From Verticillium longisporum (Eukaryota > Ascomycota > Sordariomycetes > Glomerellales > Plectosphaerellaceae), in assembly GCA_019188255.1 (NCBI GenBank), contig JAETXT010000004.1, positions 1,922,001 to 1,986,000 on the forward strand: a stretch of 64,000 bases of DNA. Direction: 5' to 3'. Below, in pieces: positions 12,017 to 24,132 of the stretch; position 1 is the first letter of the stretch, and the number at the start of each line of letters is the position of its first letter. The translations under genes and the position numbers were made by a program. The notes below the pieces were generated by a model. It saw only the letters and a list, made by a program, of their open reading frames with translations, searched no databases and was not told the DNA's origin.

Positions 12017-12413
12017 ATGCCATCTCTTTTGCCGGCGTTTCCTACGATTTTGTGCCAGAGGAGGTTTGGTCTTGTTTTTTCGGGCTGTTTGGGGGGTCGA
12101 GATGTCACTTTTGCTGGCCTCGTGGGTTGGTAGGCGGGACTGAGATGTGGTCCACCATGGTCGTAGCCTGGACATGACCAACTGGGTTAGCTCTCTAGAT
12201 CTCTCTTTCAAGCAAAGAAGCAGAGACACGAGGATCTTGTCGACAAGATGGGCATCAGCTCAAATCACGTACACCACTGCCTGAAGCGTAAAAAAGACGA
12301 GTCAATTCGGGCTCATTGGCCACGGCCATCAAAGTATAAAACGCCGATCCCATGCAAATGCAACAATGACAATGACGAATGCTTCTGCTCCTGCTGCTTC
12401 AATCCCCCCCCCA
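12017..12413. other. Intergenic, tRNA to sulfate permease 3' end
   Basis: T-rich stretch after the tRNA gene, then the presumed 3' UTR of the permease on the minus strand. No gene seen. Confidence 0.5.
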
Positions 12414-14988
12414 TCACTGCGTCGCCGACGAATCCTGCACCTTGTCCTGGATCTGCGCCTGGACATGCTCCTCCCTGGCCTCGACGTTGGCAATGGCGCT
12501 CTGCATGGCGCTCGTCAGGTCGACGTGGAACAGCGGCCTGTTGAGGCCGTGCACGACGACGCCGCGCCTCTTGGCGCCGACGTGGACGTTCGTCCTGCGG
12601 TCCGCCGACCCGCTCGCCTTGCGCGGCTCGTCGTCGTCGTCCCCGGCGAGCTTGAGCGCCGCCTCCTCGTCGGCGGCGCGGCTGCGCTGCGACGCAAACT
12701 CGCGCTGGTTGGCCTGCTTCTCGGCGACGGCGGCGGCCGAGTCGGATCCGCCAATCTCGGCGACGCTGAAGATGGAGCGCCAGCGGTGCTGCATGCCCGA
12801 GTGGCTCTCGGTCGGGTACCCGAAGCCCGCGGCGGCGAGGGCGCGCTTGGTCCAGCGGTTGTTGATGCAGGCAATGTGCCAGTCGACGACGTCGGGGACG
12901 CGTAGCGGTCGAGCTGGTTGCGGACGTCGATGAGCTGCTGGACCGACGTGATGTCGACGTTGTTGACCGAGCTGAAGTCGAGAATGACGGCCTTGAGAGT
13001 CGGGCGGCCCTCGACGGCCTGACGCTGCGCCGCGGCCTTGGTGGCCTTGCGAGACGGGCCGGGGTCGTTCCAGGGGCGGTCGGCGAGCTTGTCAAACGTC
13101 TCGAGGTTTGTGCGGCGCGTGCGGGCAAAGATGTAGTCGGCGAGGTACTCGAGCGAGTGCGCGGCGTTGGGGTAGTTGAAGCCCTCGGAGAAGCGGTAGA
13201 TGAAGATGCCGGGATAGGGGTTATCGAGCTCGACCTCGGGGTTCGAGCCGTCACCGTGGTCCACGGGCAGGAAGACGTTGCGCGCGGCGTTGTCCTGAGG
13301 GTCGAAGGTGCCGTACTCGCCAACGATCTGGCGGTGGTCCTCGCCAATGACGTGGTCGCCAATCACGGAGTGAATCTTGACCTTGCCAAGGATGCGGCCC
13401 CTGCCACGAAGGATTCGCCAGAAGAGCATGGCAGCCGAGATGGCGACCGTGGCGTAGATGCCGTTCTCGATAGATGAGAAGACGGTGACAAAGACACCGA
13501 TGAAGAAGATGATACATTCGAGCGGAGACACGCGCCAGAATCCGTAGACGGTGTTCGGGGGCGTGATCAGATCGCCGACGGCGTGGATAATGACGGCCGA
13601 GAGCGATGCGCTGGGAATGTAGAAGAAGACGGCAGTCAGGGCATAGATGGCGAGCAGCACGACGAGGCCAGTAATGACACCGGCAAACGGCGTCTTGACA
13701 CCGGCCTTGGACTTGATGGCCGTTCGGCTGAAAGAACCTGTCGAGGGAAACCGCCGAGGAACGGGGCGAAGATGTTGGTGACACCAATAGCCACAAACTC
13801 CTGGGAAGGGTCGATCTGGTAGTTGTTGACACGGCCGAAAGACTTGGAGATGGCAATGTGCTCGATGACCAAGACGATGACGGTGGCCGGAAGCTCCGAT
13901 GCGAAAGCGGAGATGAGACCCTGGTCCATGCGAGGCACACCGACGTCCTGGAAGCCTCGCGGCACGTTGCCGAGGATCTTGAAGAGGGGTGCTGGCGCCT
14001 GTTCATGTTGACGAGCCAGCTGATCATGGTGTACAGCAGAATGACAAAGGCGGTGCGCAGGGTAGAGAGGAAGAAGAAGAGGCGCTGGCGAGCGGGCCAC
14101 CGCTTGGCGGCGTACGAGCAGGCGGAGCGAATCGCGTACAGCATGGTCAACGCTGACAGGCCCATGGCGGCGTCCATCTTGGTGCGGCCCAGGCCCTTCA
14201 AGGTGTTGATGAAGACCTTGTAGGTAGCCTCCCTCGTCGAGAAGCCCTTGATGCCCATCATGGTGGGCGTTTGGCCGACAGCGATGCTGATGGCCGAACC
14301 GGTCATGAAGGCGGACAGGGACGTGAGAGAGATGACGTTGACGATCCAGCCCATGCGGATGAGGCCGATGAACAGCACAATCGCGCCAGAGATGACGGCG
14401 AGGGCCGAGGCGATCTCATGGGGTGCATATTGCGGGAATTCGTTGCGCGTCCTGCTGATAATGTTGCCGACGACGGTCGACAGAACAGCGACGGGCTAAG
14501 ACTTTGTCAGCATCTGTCGTCGCACGACAGCTACCTAACTTGGAACAGGGAACAGAGAGAGGAAAACGTACACCAATGGTGATATCCTTGGACGTGGCGA
14601 AGAACCAGTAGATGAGGACACCCATGAAGGAGGAATACAGGCCAAACTCCGGGTCGAGGTTCGCAAGCAGTGCGTAGGCCATGCCCTGCGGCACGACGAC
14701 GGCGCCAACGGTGATACCGGCAACCAAGTCGCCAATGAGCCAGCCGACGTTGTAGTAGCCGATCCAGTTGACAAAGGGGAACAGCGACTTGACGTATTTC
14801 CTGCAGAACTCGGCGTCGGGCACAAGCTCGGCAAGCCATTCGGCCGACGTGGGCTGCTCCTCGACGAAGCTCTGGGTGGATATGACAGACTCGCCGCGAA
14901 GCATCTCCTCCTGTGGCTCGTTCTCCTGGAGCTTGATGCCCAGGACCTTGGCCAGGCCGTGGCCAATCTTGGTTCGCGTGCTCGTCAT
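12414..14988 (-). CDS. Sulfate permease, SulP/SLC26 family (three frameshifts)
   Basis: Plasma-membrane sulfate importer feeding sulfur assimilation. Starts at ATG 14988 with a cytosolic N-terminus, then FVNWIGYYNVGWLIGDLVAG and VVVPQGMAYALLA, the SulP signature. Exon 1 ends at 14572. A 76-nt intron (14571-14496, GTACGT to CTTAG) follows, after which PVAVLSTVVGN continues. Further landmarks are GLIRMGWIVNVIS, FLGGF, ALTAVFFYIP and SPLECIIFF, and then a C-terminal STAS domain containing LKAVILDFSSVNNVDITS. Three single-base losses break the frame: at about 13990-14005 (after NMNRR), 13744-13748 (FLGGFP/STGSF, in CCC) and 12903-12907 (RYA/VPDVVDW, in CCCC). Each is bridged by perfect family-like sequence on both sides. 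Repaired length is about 833 residues, close to yeast SUL1/SUL2. Confidence 0.88.
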
Positions 14989-17001
14989 GGCGGCGAGACG
15001 GCAAACACCGCGGGTGTTGGGTGCAAGTGACGAGAAGTGCAATAAATGTCCTTTATGCGCTGCCAGGCAGGAGAGATCAGAAGAGATGTGGTCGATCTCC
15101 CGTGACTTACACGCGTGGGCGACTGGGTCAGAGAGACGGGCGCCAGGCTGAATTGGGACCAAAATGATGAATGCCAAGAACACGGCGAGCCAACAGAACT
15201 GAATGCCGAAAAGAAACCCGCTGGGTGTATGAACCAGACGGCCAGCAGTGCAACGGCAGCGAGGGAGAGAAGGAGGGAGGTAGAAGAAGAGGAGGTAGGT
15301 AAAGGGTAGGACAGACAGGTTCACGCAGGCAGGACGTGCAGGCAAAATAGACTTGTGCCGGCTTGATGATTCTTCATCATTGGAAGCAGAGACACGAGGT
15401 GAAGTACCTTTGCCTCACGCTGTGGGTGGGATGACATGGCTGACTGTTTTGGGGCGTAAAATGTTCCGGGTTGACGTTGCTGCCGGTCGAGATTCGGGGA
15501 CGAAGTCGATGTCGCAATCGAAGCTTGACCGTACAAAGTTTAGCGGCCCCTCTCGCGGACGGGACCATGGGTAAGTCGGAAGCCAAGTCGATGCTTGAAT
15601 GCCCATGGGAAACAATTCCTATGCTGTCATCCCAAAGCGTCAAATGCCGCATGACGGCCCTCTGGTCGTGGGGGCAATTGGTGGTGAGTCGCAGGTGCTG
15701 GCGAGACGAGAGACATGGGGTGGGATGATGGTGGCAGGTGATGAGGAACATGACGGTTCGGTCTGGGAGCTTTGCCTCTCCTTGCCTTTGCCTGCCGCCG
15801 GTCGGTCGCTAGAAGGGCATCATCGATCGCATGGCCTGGCTCGCCCACCGCAAAGCCTAACAACGATCGCCATGGCGGTTCCCCCAAGGTGGTACTTTTC
15901 GGGTGGAGAATAGTGGGCAACGGTCGAAGGTTCTTGATGGATTCTTCCTGAAGAGGACCCAAAACAAAGGGCCCCAGAGAAAAGAACCTGCTGGTAGGGT
16001 TGGTAGGTACGTGAAGCTGAGTCGCGCGCAAACGGGTCGAACACCATGTCTGGAAGCCCCCCCGCCCAACCCAAGACATTTGCTCCAATAGAAGCTCGTC
16101 GATGCCGTGTCGTAAGCTGAACAGACCTGGATGAACCTGAACAACCAAGACAACAGGTGCAGGCCTGGCGCCCCTCCAATCAACTTGAGCTTCCGCTGTG
16201 ATGTAACTCAACCCTAGAGATGATGCCATAGGACAGGACCGTGGGGATAGCTTCTGCGGAGCTTCCGAGAGTCGGTCACTCTAGGGCGGCTTTCTTCGAC
16301 ATAACCTTATAATGCACAACGAGCGAGTACCTGGCGACGACAGAGGGGCGACGCCGAGAGCCCTAGGTGGTTCGTTTGTGGATACTGGATGCTGTTGTCT
16401 ATATCCGTGCTGCCACAGAGCGTGCTTACAGAGCCTTTCCGCATCTTGCGCCATGTTCCGGTCTCGTCAGCGCCCCTGTCACCAAGGGTCGGCAACTCGG
16501 CTTCTGGGTGATTTTGTTGCTAGGAAGGGATGGCAACATGCTTGATTGTGTGGTAGTAGCCGATGTCTGGTTGCGAAGGCTCATTCCGCGTCGCACAACC
16601 CCACCGGCGAGTCGCCGAGGCGACATGAAGCGATGCTTGTGGAAGGACGAATCTAACGAAAAGCCACATGCGTCTGATTTTATTTTTTTGGTTGCATCAT
16701 GCTCGTTCAGTCGTGGAGAATTGGGATGGACTTCGAAGGACTGCGAAATGGTCATGGTTGCTCAGAGTTGATGGGCTCTGGGGATTTGCTGTGACCTGGC
16801 CCGAGACACAGCGAAAACAGCCACCTCACACTGCTGAAGGGTCACGTGCCGTTGGGTATGCGTGCCGCGGGCTGTCAAGAACTGTTCTCATCCTGTGTCC
16901 TCGAGGAAGACATGCGAGTGTGGTCACTCCTGATCTGGGACGCAACACGAAATGTTGGGCGCCTGCGATACATCGACCGAGTCGGGGAAGGACAATCGGA
17001 C

Positions 17002-17092
17002 GTTGTCGAGGCTGAGGGAACCGACCGTTGTCGAGGCTGAGGGAAGCGAACGTTGTCGAGGCTGTTGTCGAGGCTGTTGTCGAGGCTGAGGG
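17002..17092. repeat. Tandem GTTGTCGAGGCTG repeat, five copies
   Basis: Five copies of GTTGTCGAGGCTG, the first two separated by GAGGGAACCGACC-like spacers and the last three nearly head to tail. Upstream of BUB2. Confidence 0.85.
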
Positions 17093-17108
17093 CCCATGCG
17101 TGGCCCGT

Positions 17109-17142
17109 CAAGCCAAGGCCAAGCCAGGCCAAGCCAGGCCAG
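17109..17142. repeat. 10-bp tandem repeat AAGCCAGGCC
   Basis: About three copies of AAGCCAGGCC, the first being AAGCCAAGGCC. Immediately follows the GTTGTCGAGGCTG array. Confidence 0.8.
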
Positions 17143-17580
17143 TGAAAGGCACAATCAATCGTAACTGCTCCAGCCACCTCATCTCCATCAACGGCTCTGC
17201 ATGGCTCATGGGAATGTTGCCAGGCAACCTGCCTGTCTCTTTTGGAAACCATCAATCGGCGCTCTGCTGCAGACAAACACAGCCAAGAACACCAGGAGGC
17301 ACGATTCAAAACCCGAACACACATCGCTGATGACGAGGACCAGTTGACGCGAGAGCCCACATGTGCACAGGATCCTGCACCACCACCACCACCGCCTGGC
17401 GCTAGGCCAGGTACAACAAACACAGCAGCCTCCAGGTCCCACCAGCAACACCAACAGCAACACCAACCTCCTCCTCCTCCACCTCCTCCTCCACCGTCGT
17501 CCACCGCCGTCCACCACGCAAGCGTGTCACGACTGCGCGGCGGTGCGAAGCTTCTTTTCCGTCACAACACCATCGTCGCA

Positions 17581-17623
17581 CCGTCGCCCGTCGCCCGTCG
17601 CCCGTCCTTGTCGCCCGTCCTTG
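17581..17623. repeat. GTCGCCC repeat in the BUB2 leader
   Basis: Short GTCGCCC units ending about 35 bp before the BUB2 start codon, probably in the 5' UTR. Confidence 0.75.
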
Positions 17624-17658
17624 TCTCATCCTATCGCCGCCATCGTTCCTCGCCCACC

Positions 17659-19201
17659 ATGCCGAGTCCGAGTCCCACCAAGGAGTCCCTGCCCGCCTTT
17701 GTCACGGCCCACACGACCGACCTCCTGCCGCCGCCGTCTCCACGAACACATCGCGCCCTTCGAAAGCTCCAGTCCGCCCACAACCTCGGATCGAAAGCGG
17801 CCAGCGGTCCTTCCCTCATCGCCCAGCAGCGCCTTCACCAGCGAAACATCTCCCCGACGCGCCGCGATCTCAGCAGCCCGACCGCCCACAACACGCGCTC
17901 CCCGCCCGCGGGCGCGCCAACAGTGATGCCACGTCCCTGGGCGCCCAGGTCAACCCCATGGCTGCCAACAAGCGCGGCATGCTGAGCCTCAACCCAAAGT
18001 ACGCCCAGGTGCCCCTCGCTCAGCTCGTGCGCGACGGGCCCAGCGCCGACGAGGACGCTGCCGAGGCCCTGAGCGCCGCCCGCCGCAAGGTCCTCAGCGA
18101 GGGCATCAAGAGCGACGCCGACGGCATGTCCAACCTGCGCATCTACGCCTGGCTCATCTTCCTTGACACCCACATACTCCCCACCGACGAATACCTCGGC
18201 CTCATCCACCGCGGCGCCTCCCCGGCCTACGCCAATATCCGCAACGACACCTTCCGCACCCTCACCACCGACCCCCTCTTCCGCCGCCGCGTCAGCGAGG
18301 CCTCCCTCATCCGCCTCCTCAACGCCATCGCCTGGAAGCTGCACGACGCGCGCGAAGCCCAGCGCCTCAAGGACCGACCCCCGACGCGCGACAGCATCGC
18401 CTCCTCCTCCTCGGCCGCCACCCCGACGACCCGCCCCTCCACCTCCCACTCTCGCCCCCAGTCGTCGGGCCAGCAGCAGCAGCAGCAGCAGCAGCAAAAC
18501 CTCACATCCTCCCCGGCCGCCAAGCACCGCGCCCGCGCCCTGACCCTGACCACCGAGGGCTCCTCAACCGACCCGGCCCTCGCCTCCGAGCCCGGCACCT
18601 ACGTGCAGGGCATGAACGTGCTGGCGGCGCCCTTTCTCTACGCCGCGCGCTCCGAGGGCGAGGCCTTTGTCGCCCTGCACACCCTCCTGACGCGCGAGTG
18701 CCCGGGCTACATCCGCGGCGCCATGGACGGCGTCCACAAGGGCCTCGCCCTCGTCGACCGCGTCCTCGCCACCGTCGACTCGCGCCTCAGCGGCCACCTC
18801 CTCGCCAAGGGCCTCACCGCCGAGCTCTACGCCTTCCCCAGCGTCCTCACCCTCTGCGCCTGCACCCCGCCCCTGCCCGAGGTCCTGCGCCTCTGGGACT
18901 TTCTCTTCGCCTACGGCCCCCACCTCAACATCCTGTGCATCGTCGCCCAGCTCATGGGCATGCGCGACCAGCTGCTCAACTCGCCGAGGTTCGTTCTCCT
19001 CCTTTCTCCCCTCTGCCCCCCCCTCCGTTGATACCCCCCGCAAAGCGAGACGGAAAAGGCTAACGACAGACCCAAAGTCCCAACCGCTTGCTGAGGGCCT
19101 TCCCGTCGCTCCAGGCCGACAAGGTCATTGAGCGCACGCTCTGGATCATCGAGCGCATACCCGACGACACGTACGCCGCCATCGTCACGCACGCCTTGTA
19201 G
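17659..19201 (+). CDS. BUB2: BUB2-like TBC domain RabGAP (one frameshift)
   Basis: Part of the GTPase-activating complex that restrains the Tem1-type GTPase of the mitotic exit/septation network at the spindle pole. Starts at CACCATGCC. A disordered Ser/Pro-rich N-terminus of about 100 residues runs into the TBC domain. The catalytic arginine motif is IRNDTFR and the glutamine finger is YVQGMN, so both GAP fingers are present. LRLWDFLFAYGPHLN is typical of the family. One base is lost at about 17905-17912 in GCGGGCGCG; after it the frame reads RANSDATSLGAQVNPMAANKR. An 89-nt intron (18989-19077) joins SPSPNRLLRAF. A low-complexity insert of about 60 residues with nine glutamines interrupts the TBC domain. 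Repaired length is about 484 residues against 306 in yeast, the extra being the N-terminus and this insert. Confidence 0.85.
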
Positions 19202-20051
19202 CGACCGAGGTTTCAGCATGCGGCGCTGCGGCCGCGGTCGGGCGGTTCAGCAGGCTCGATCCCGGCACGGGCATTGCATGGGCCAGAACAGGCGTTTTTG
19301 TTTTGTTTTGTTTATGGGTTTGAATCATCACGGCACGGAAATGGAGGGTCACGGCTGAGGACATTCATGCAACGTATAGTTCGAACGGCTTTGTTTACGA
19401 CGCATGGGAGGGGACACTGTGTACACTATCTACAACACGACATGGAAAAGCTGGAAGAGCTGGAAAGGGGCAGGTCCAAAACACGAAGTCATGAACGTTT
19501 TCTTTCTTCTTCTGTCGTCATTGCGCTTCGAGGCATGTGAAATATGTACATCAATTAAAAGTATCATGTGCCATGCTATGTGCGTTTGGTATCGTAGACG
19601 CCATGCGTCATGCCCCTTAGGCAGACGGGCGACGGCAGTCACTCGCGGTCTCATCATCTGTCTCTGGGCTTTAGAGACGGGACGTGGGCGGGCGTGTGTG
19701 TATCATGTTCGCCTCTACATATCGTCGAGTGTTGTTGAAACTCGCCGCTTGAACTCCTGCCGAGCATCCTGCACGGGGGCAGGGCCCGTCGCGGGGGAAC
19801 TGCCGGCATGTGGCCCTCGTGGTGTTCGAGCTGCGGACAGCTGTCATCGAGAGGGCCAGGCAGGCACCTGCTAGGGTCCCGCCACGTTCCTGCTTTGAGG
19901 AATCATCTGCCTTCTCAGCAGGAGCCTGACGTGGTGCCACCGTGCCGTCCACGGCGGCGATGACCTGCCGGGGCGCTGGGGCGCCTCCCGTGTTTGCCGC
20001 ACAACAGCTTCGCGTAGTCCGGCATCTCACATGCCTCCGGACAACGACTCC
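19202..20051. other. Tail-to-tail intergenic region
   Basis: 3' ends of BUB2 (+) and the PAQR gene (-). No gene recognised. Confidence 0.5.
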
Positions 20052-21691
20052 TCAGTAGACGGAACACTCGAGCTCCGCCCTCCGGAACGCCCCTTCGAAG
20101 AACGCCTGCATCGCGCTGTAGTGGAACAGGATGCCGCCGAGAACGGCGAGGTGCCACAGGTTGTGGCTGCCGCCGATGTAGTCGAAGCATCCAGGCCACC
20201 AGCGCTCGGGAATCTGGCTCGCGTAGACAATGGCGCCGACGAGGTACACCATGATGGACTTGCCGATGGGCGAGTAAAACTCGACCACAAAGTCTCGGCC
20301 GTGGCTGTACCAGAGCTGCAGGATGGGCAGGAAGCCCGTGGCACCGAGGCCGACGAAGAAGGCAACGCGTGCCCAGGCCATGTTGGCCTTGTTGAAGGTC
20401 GGGTGCCAGGGCAGAATGACGCCAATGATGCCCAGGGCGGCGGTGCTGACCATGTAGGACCAGCGGCTGACGGGGTCGCAGTAGAAGGCCGTGTACTCGG
20501 TCGTCATGATGGAGGCGGCAATGAGGAGGGAGATGCCGGTGTAGTCGACACAGGCGAAGAGGGAAATGGCATTGACGTCAGCGACGGCATTCATCGTGTG
20601 CCAAATGGTCGAACAGACGAGCGTCAGGCAGGCTGTGAAGAAGAAGACGGCGGCGATGAATATGTCGGATTTGCTGCTGAGGGTAAAGTTGATGTTGCGG
20701 GGGTAAAAGTACAGGGCGACAGCCAGGACAATGACGAGGCCGATGGCATGCGACCAAATGTTGAACAGCTCGTTGGACAAGCCAAAGGCGGACGTGATAC
20801 ACTCAATCTTGGACTCGGTGAACCGGTAGCCCTTTCTGATGTGGGGTTGACCCTCCACGGCACGGGCAGGTCGTCGTACACGATCAAGCCGGTCTCTCGG
20901 GCTCGTCCGACGGCGTACTCAATCTTCTCCTCCAAGCTCATGGCGGCTCGCTTTGCGCGCTCGATGCCTTCGTCGACAACTTCGCGAGCGCGATGCATGC
21001 TCTCGTCGACCACACGGCGACCCTCAGACATTATGGCCCCGGCTGCATCGGCGGCACCGGCAAAACCATCCTCGCGGAACTTGTATGCTCGACCCTCAAA
21101 GTCGGAGAGCATACCGTCGAGCAATTCAATGCCGAGGCGCGCCTTTTCGTTCAGGGATTCGGCCGAAGCGATGCCTTCTTGATATCTCGCCTCGAGTGTC
21201 TCGACCATGAGGTGCAGCCTCCGACGGCCCTCGCCCAGGACCTCCTCTGACGCTTGAGAGCACCTCGCACGCACTGCTTGCAGGGTGGAGAAGGCGCGGG
21301 AGATACTCGAGTCGAGTGTGAGATCGCCATAATTTTCAATAAAATCAAGTCGTCGCTCGAGTTCGGAGAGAAAGAGGTCAACCTAGGAGGACGCACGAAA
21401 ATCAGCAAAGAGTTCGTGTACTACTGCCGACTGCTGGAGTTGTCTTCCCACCTTCAGAAGCAGGCCTTCCTCCGTCTCCATAATGTGTCCGACAATCGAC
21501 TTCCGCCTCGGAAGGAAAAAGGAGTGACGACGGCGCTGCAGCATCTGGCCGCGATCAAGCTGGGCGCCGGAGGACTGGCCGACAGACTCGTCGTCCTGAA
21601 CGGTACACACGCATGGCGACGACATGGCGGCCATGTTCGATAGGGGTTCCATGGCCGTCTGCGATGGGGCTCGCGTCTCGGAATCGTTCAA
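20052..21691 (-). CDS. PAQR/adiponectin-receptor-like membrane protein (one frameshift)
   Basis: Seven-helix membrane protein of the PAQR/Izh (hemolysin III-related) family, linked in yeast to zinc and lipid homeostasis. Starts at 21691 or, as likely, at the in-frame ATG 21652 (MEPLSN). The N-terminal half is a long helical, coiled-coil-like cytosolic region. The channel-like half begins at LPVPWRVNPHIRKGYRFTES. Zinc-ligand motifs are visible: CSTIWHTMN (SxxxH) and, near the end, GGSHNLWH. An in-frame TAG at about 21381 is removed if a very short intron (39-42 nt, GTAGTA or GTACAC to CCTAG) is spliced; QLQQSA then joins VDLFLSELE. A single base is lost in the CCCC run at about 20848-20852, between VNP and HIRKG. 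Repaired length is about 520-533 residues. Resembles the S. pombe ADIPOR-like receptor type with its long N-terminus. Confidence 0.82.
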
Positions 21692-23330
21692 GCAAGAGAC
21701 GTGGGCCGCTCGCCCTTTTTGTTGTTATTTGGGCTTTCGATGAAAGTCTGTCGCTGAAGTTTAGTCGAAACTCGAAGCGGGATGGAGATTTGCCGCTGCG
21801 AATGGGTTCGCGGGTAGGCCCACGAGGGGAAGATGTCTCTGATCAATTGGCTCGAGTCGTTGCAAGTGAGCCCGGCGACGGCCGAGGGGTGCGTGGTGTT
21901 GGGGCGGAGGTGGCGAGCGATCTCAACAAGAAGTCTTTATCGATTGGCCTGGCGCAGCAAAGCGGATCTTTGGTGGAGGGTGGAGGGTGGAGGGCAGATT
22001 GAGGCGGGCGGGACGTGGGAATGCGTGGTCCCCGAGAAAAGACCCTCCCAGGTACAGCACGGTGACAGGTACAGGCGTCTGCGGCAGGGGCGGGTGCGGT
22101 GCTGGGTCGATGTCTCAGATGTATGTCAAATGTCCTGGCCGCTTTCACTCGGACATGTGTTGAAGCGACAAGTCACCCGTGTTGATGATGTAGGAAACAG
22201 ATGTTGATTGCACGCGAGGAGAACTGCGCCGTGACATGGTGAGGAAGAGGAGCAGATTATGACGTGCGGGGACGAGGACACAATAAAGGCAGGCGGAGAC
22301 GAGAAGAGAAGGTCCTCTGAGCGCATTTTCAGAAGGACCGAAGGGGACGAGGGAGGCAGTCCTGCCTTTGGGGGCAACCCCACGACAGAGGCTTGGCCTT
22401 CCATGTAGAGCCCAGTTTTCTCTGGCGGTTTGTGGCCATGACGGTCCTTGATCCGGCAAAGCTCGGTTGCTACGCCTGGGCTTCTTGCTTGGCTGTTGGC
22501 CGGGGTCAATCGAGAGCCGGCGCTGTGCTTATTACCATGTTGTGATGCGTTGAGATGAGTCTGCACGACATGGCGATGGGTGATGAAGTGAAAACAGTGG
22601 GCCAGGACCTTACTTTCGCTGGTAAAGATACGGGCGAAATGATGACATGCTGCCTTTTGCGTTCGAAGGCCGGCCGATGACCGTACTACCTAGGTAGGTA
22701 GCCTGAGATAGCTCACGGTGGTGCATAATTCGTACCCTCAGTCCGTTGCTTTCTTCGTCCCAAGTACCATAGGGCACTGGGTGAATCAAAGGCCACCCAC
22801 GTCAGCGACGAGACATGACCAGTAGCACACGACGGCCAGCATTCCTAGGCGCCATTCTAGCTTGCTAGGTCGCACTGGGTCGGTACCCAGGTAGGCGTAC
22901 CTAAGCGGAGGCTCGGGCTCGGATTGCCACGCAACGCAGCGGGGCTGCCACGCTGGACCTACAGGGCCTTCCTACCTAATCGAATCGAGCTGTTCACCCT
23001 TGAGTTGTCCTATCACATGGCTGTCTGTCTGCTGGTCCATGCGCCGTAGCCCCAGGTGCAGTGCACTGTACTGTACCTGAATACAAGGCCAGCTGGAGGG
23101 CTTCTGTCAGCCATCCCTTGCTCCCCGGATTTTCAATCCCACCTTTGCCCGTCAGCCTTCCGGCGCTTCCGCAATCCGCCTCGCATTAACCCTCCGAGGC
23201 CCCGACCGTCCTCCAACATACAAGCACCCGTCTGCCCGCCTGTCCAGAGCTCATCCTCTCCTCGTCGTCCTCCCGTAAGCCGACGTCCCTACGTCGCGTG
23301 CCAACGCCGCGTCCCGGCTCCGACCCAGCC
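21692..23330. other. Divergent promoter region, PAQR and THOC5
   Basis: Carries the upstream regions of both genes. A TACCTAGGTAGGTAG palindromic word lies at 22687-22702, and related TAGGCGTACCTAAG at about 22892. No gene seen. Confidence 0.5.
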
Positions 23331-24132
23331 ATGACCTCCTCTCAACCCCAGGTCTCCGACCTTCGCCTCGACGCCGTCCTGCGCACCTCTGCCGAATCCC
23401 GCGAGCAGGCGGATGCTCTCGTCGCCCTCCTGTCCATTGCCGATGAAGCCGGCGCCCGTCTCCCTGCCGACCTCGAGGCCACCCTGTCTAAGCAGCAGAA
23501 GCTTCTGTTCACCAACATAGCCCACCTCCGAGGCCTCCACCGCGCCGCCCACTTCTCCGCCCGCGAGACCAAGGCGACTACCGCCGAGGACCGTGAGCCC
23601 GTCGACACCCTGCACCTCCAGCTACAGAACCTTTACTACGAGCAGCGCCACCTACAGGGCGAGATCGCTGCCTGCGACGAGTACGAGTAAGTTGCTCTTG
23701 CCCCTATCTCTCTCGTCGCCTCCTTCGCAATGCCATGGAAGACTGACATCAGCGCAGCCACTCGCATTTGCGCCTCCCGCTCATTCCTGTCGAAGACTTT
23801 CTCGAACAGCATCCCGACCAGGCGACCGACGACGAGAACGCCCTCATGACGGCGCGCATTGCCCACGAGCGCGCTCAGCGTGAGACCCTCGAGCAACAGA
23901 GACAGGAGCTCCTGAAGCGCAAGCAAAAACTCATCTCCGAGAACAAGAAGCGCAAGGATGACCTGGCAAATCTCGACAAGGACCTGGAGAAGTTTATTGA
24001 TGTCTGTTGTGCCCCCGTCTCCTTCCCTCTCCTGACGCCCGCACTTGACCCTTTCCTCTTCCCGACGCGTATGCTGACTAGGTCGCGCAGGCCGCGAAGC
24101 CGATTCAGGTACTTTTCGAGAAGGTGGCGTGA
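23331..24132 (+). CDS. THO complex subunit 5-like protein
   Basis: Matches the THOC5/Fms-interacting-protein family, which couples transcription to mRNA export in the THO/TREX complex in the nucleus. Three exons: 23331-23686, 23758-24001 and 24091-24132. The introns (71 and 89 nt) use GTAAGT/GCAG and GTCTGT/GCAG. The spliced frame is uninterrupted, 213 residues. Landmarks are LQLQNLYYEQRHLQGEI, DHSHLRLPLIPVEDFL, a charged coiled coil (RKQKLISENKKRKDDLANLD) and a terminal AAKPIQVLFEK. The short length is usual for the fungal form, against about 680 residues in animals. It is one of the undamaged genes in the window. Divergent from the PAQR gene. Confidence 0.85.

Larger units (their letters stand above)
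14989..17658. other. Divergent intergenic region, sulfate permease to BUB2
   Basis: Carries the 5' regions of two divergent genes. No open frame with a recognisable domain on either strand. Short tandem repeats cluster at 17002-17142 and 17581-17623 near the BUB2 side. Confidence 0.5.

Noticed and set aside
20031..21182. 383-codon open frame on the + strand
   Set aside because: Antisense to the PAQR gene, whose membrane helices and zinc motifs are clear.
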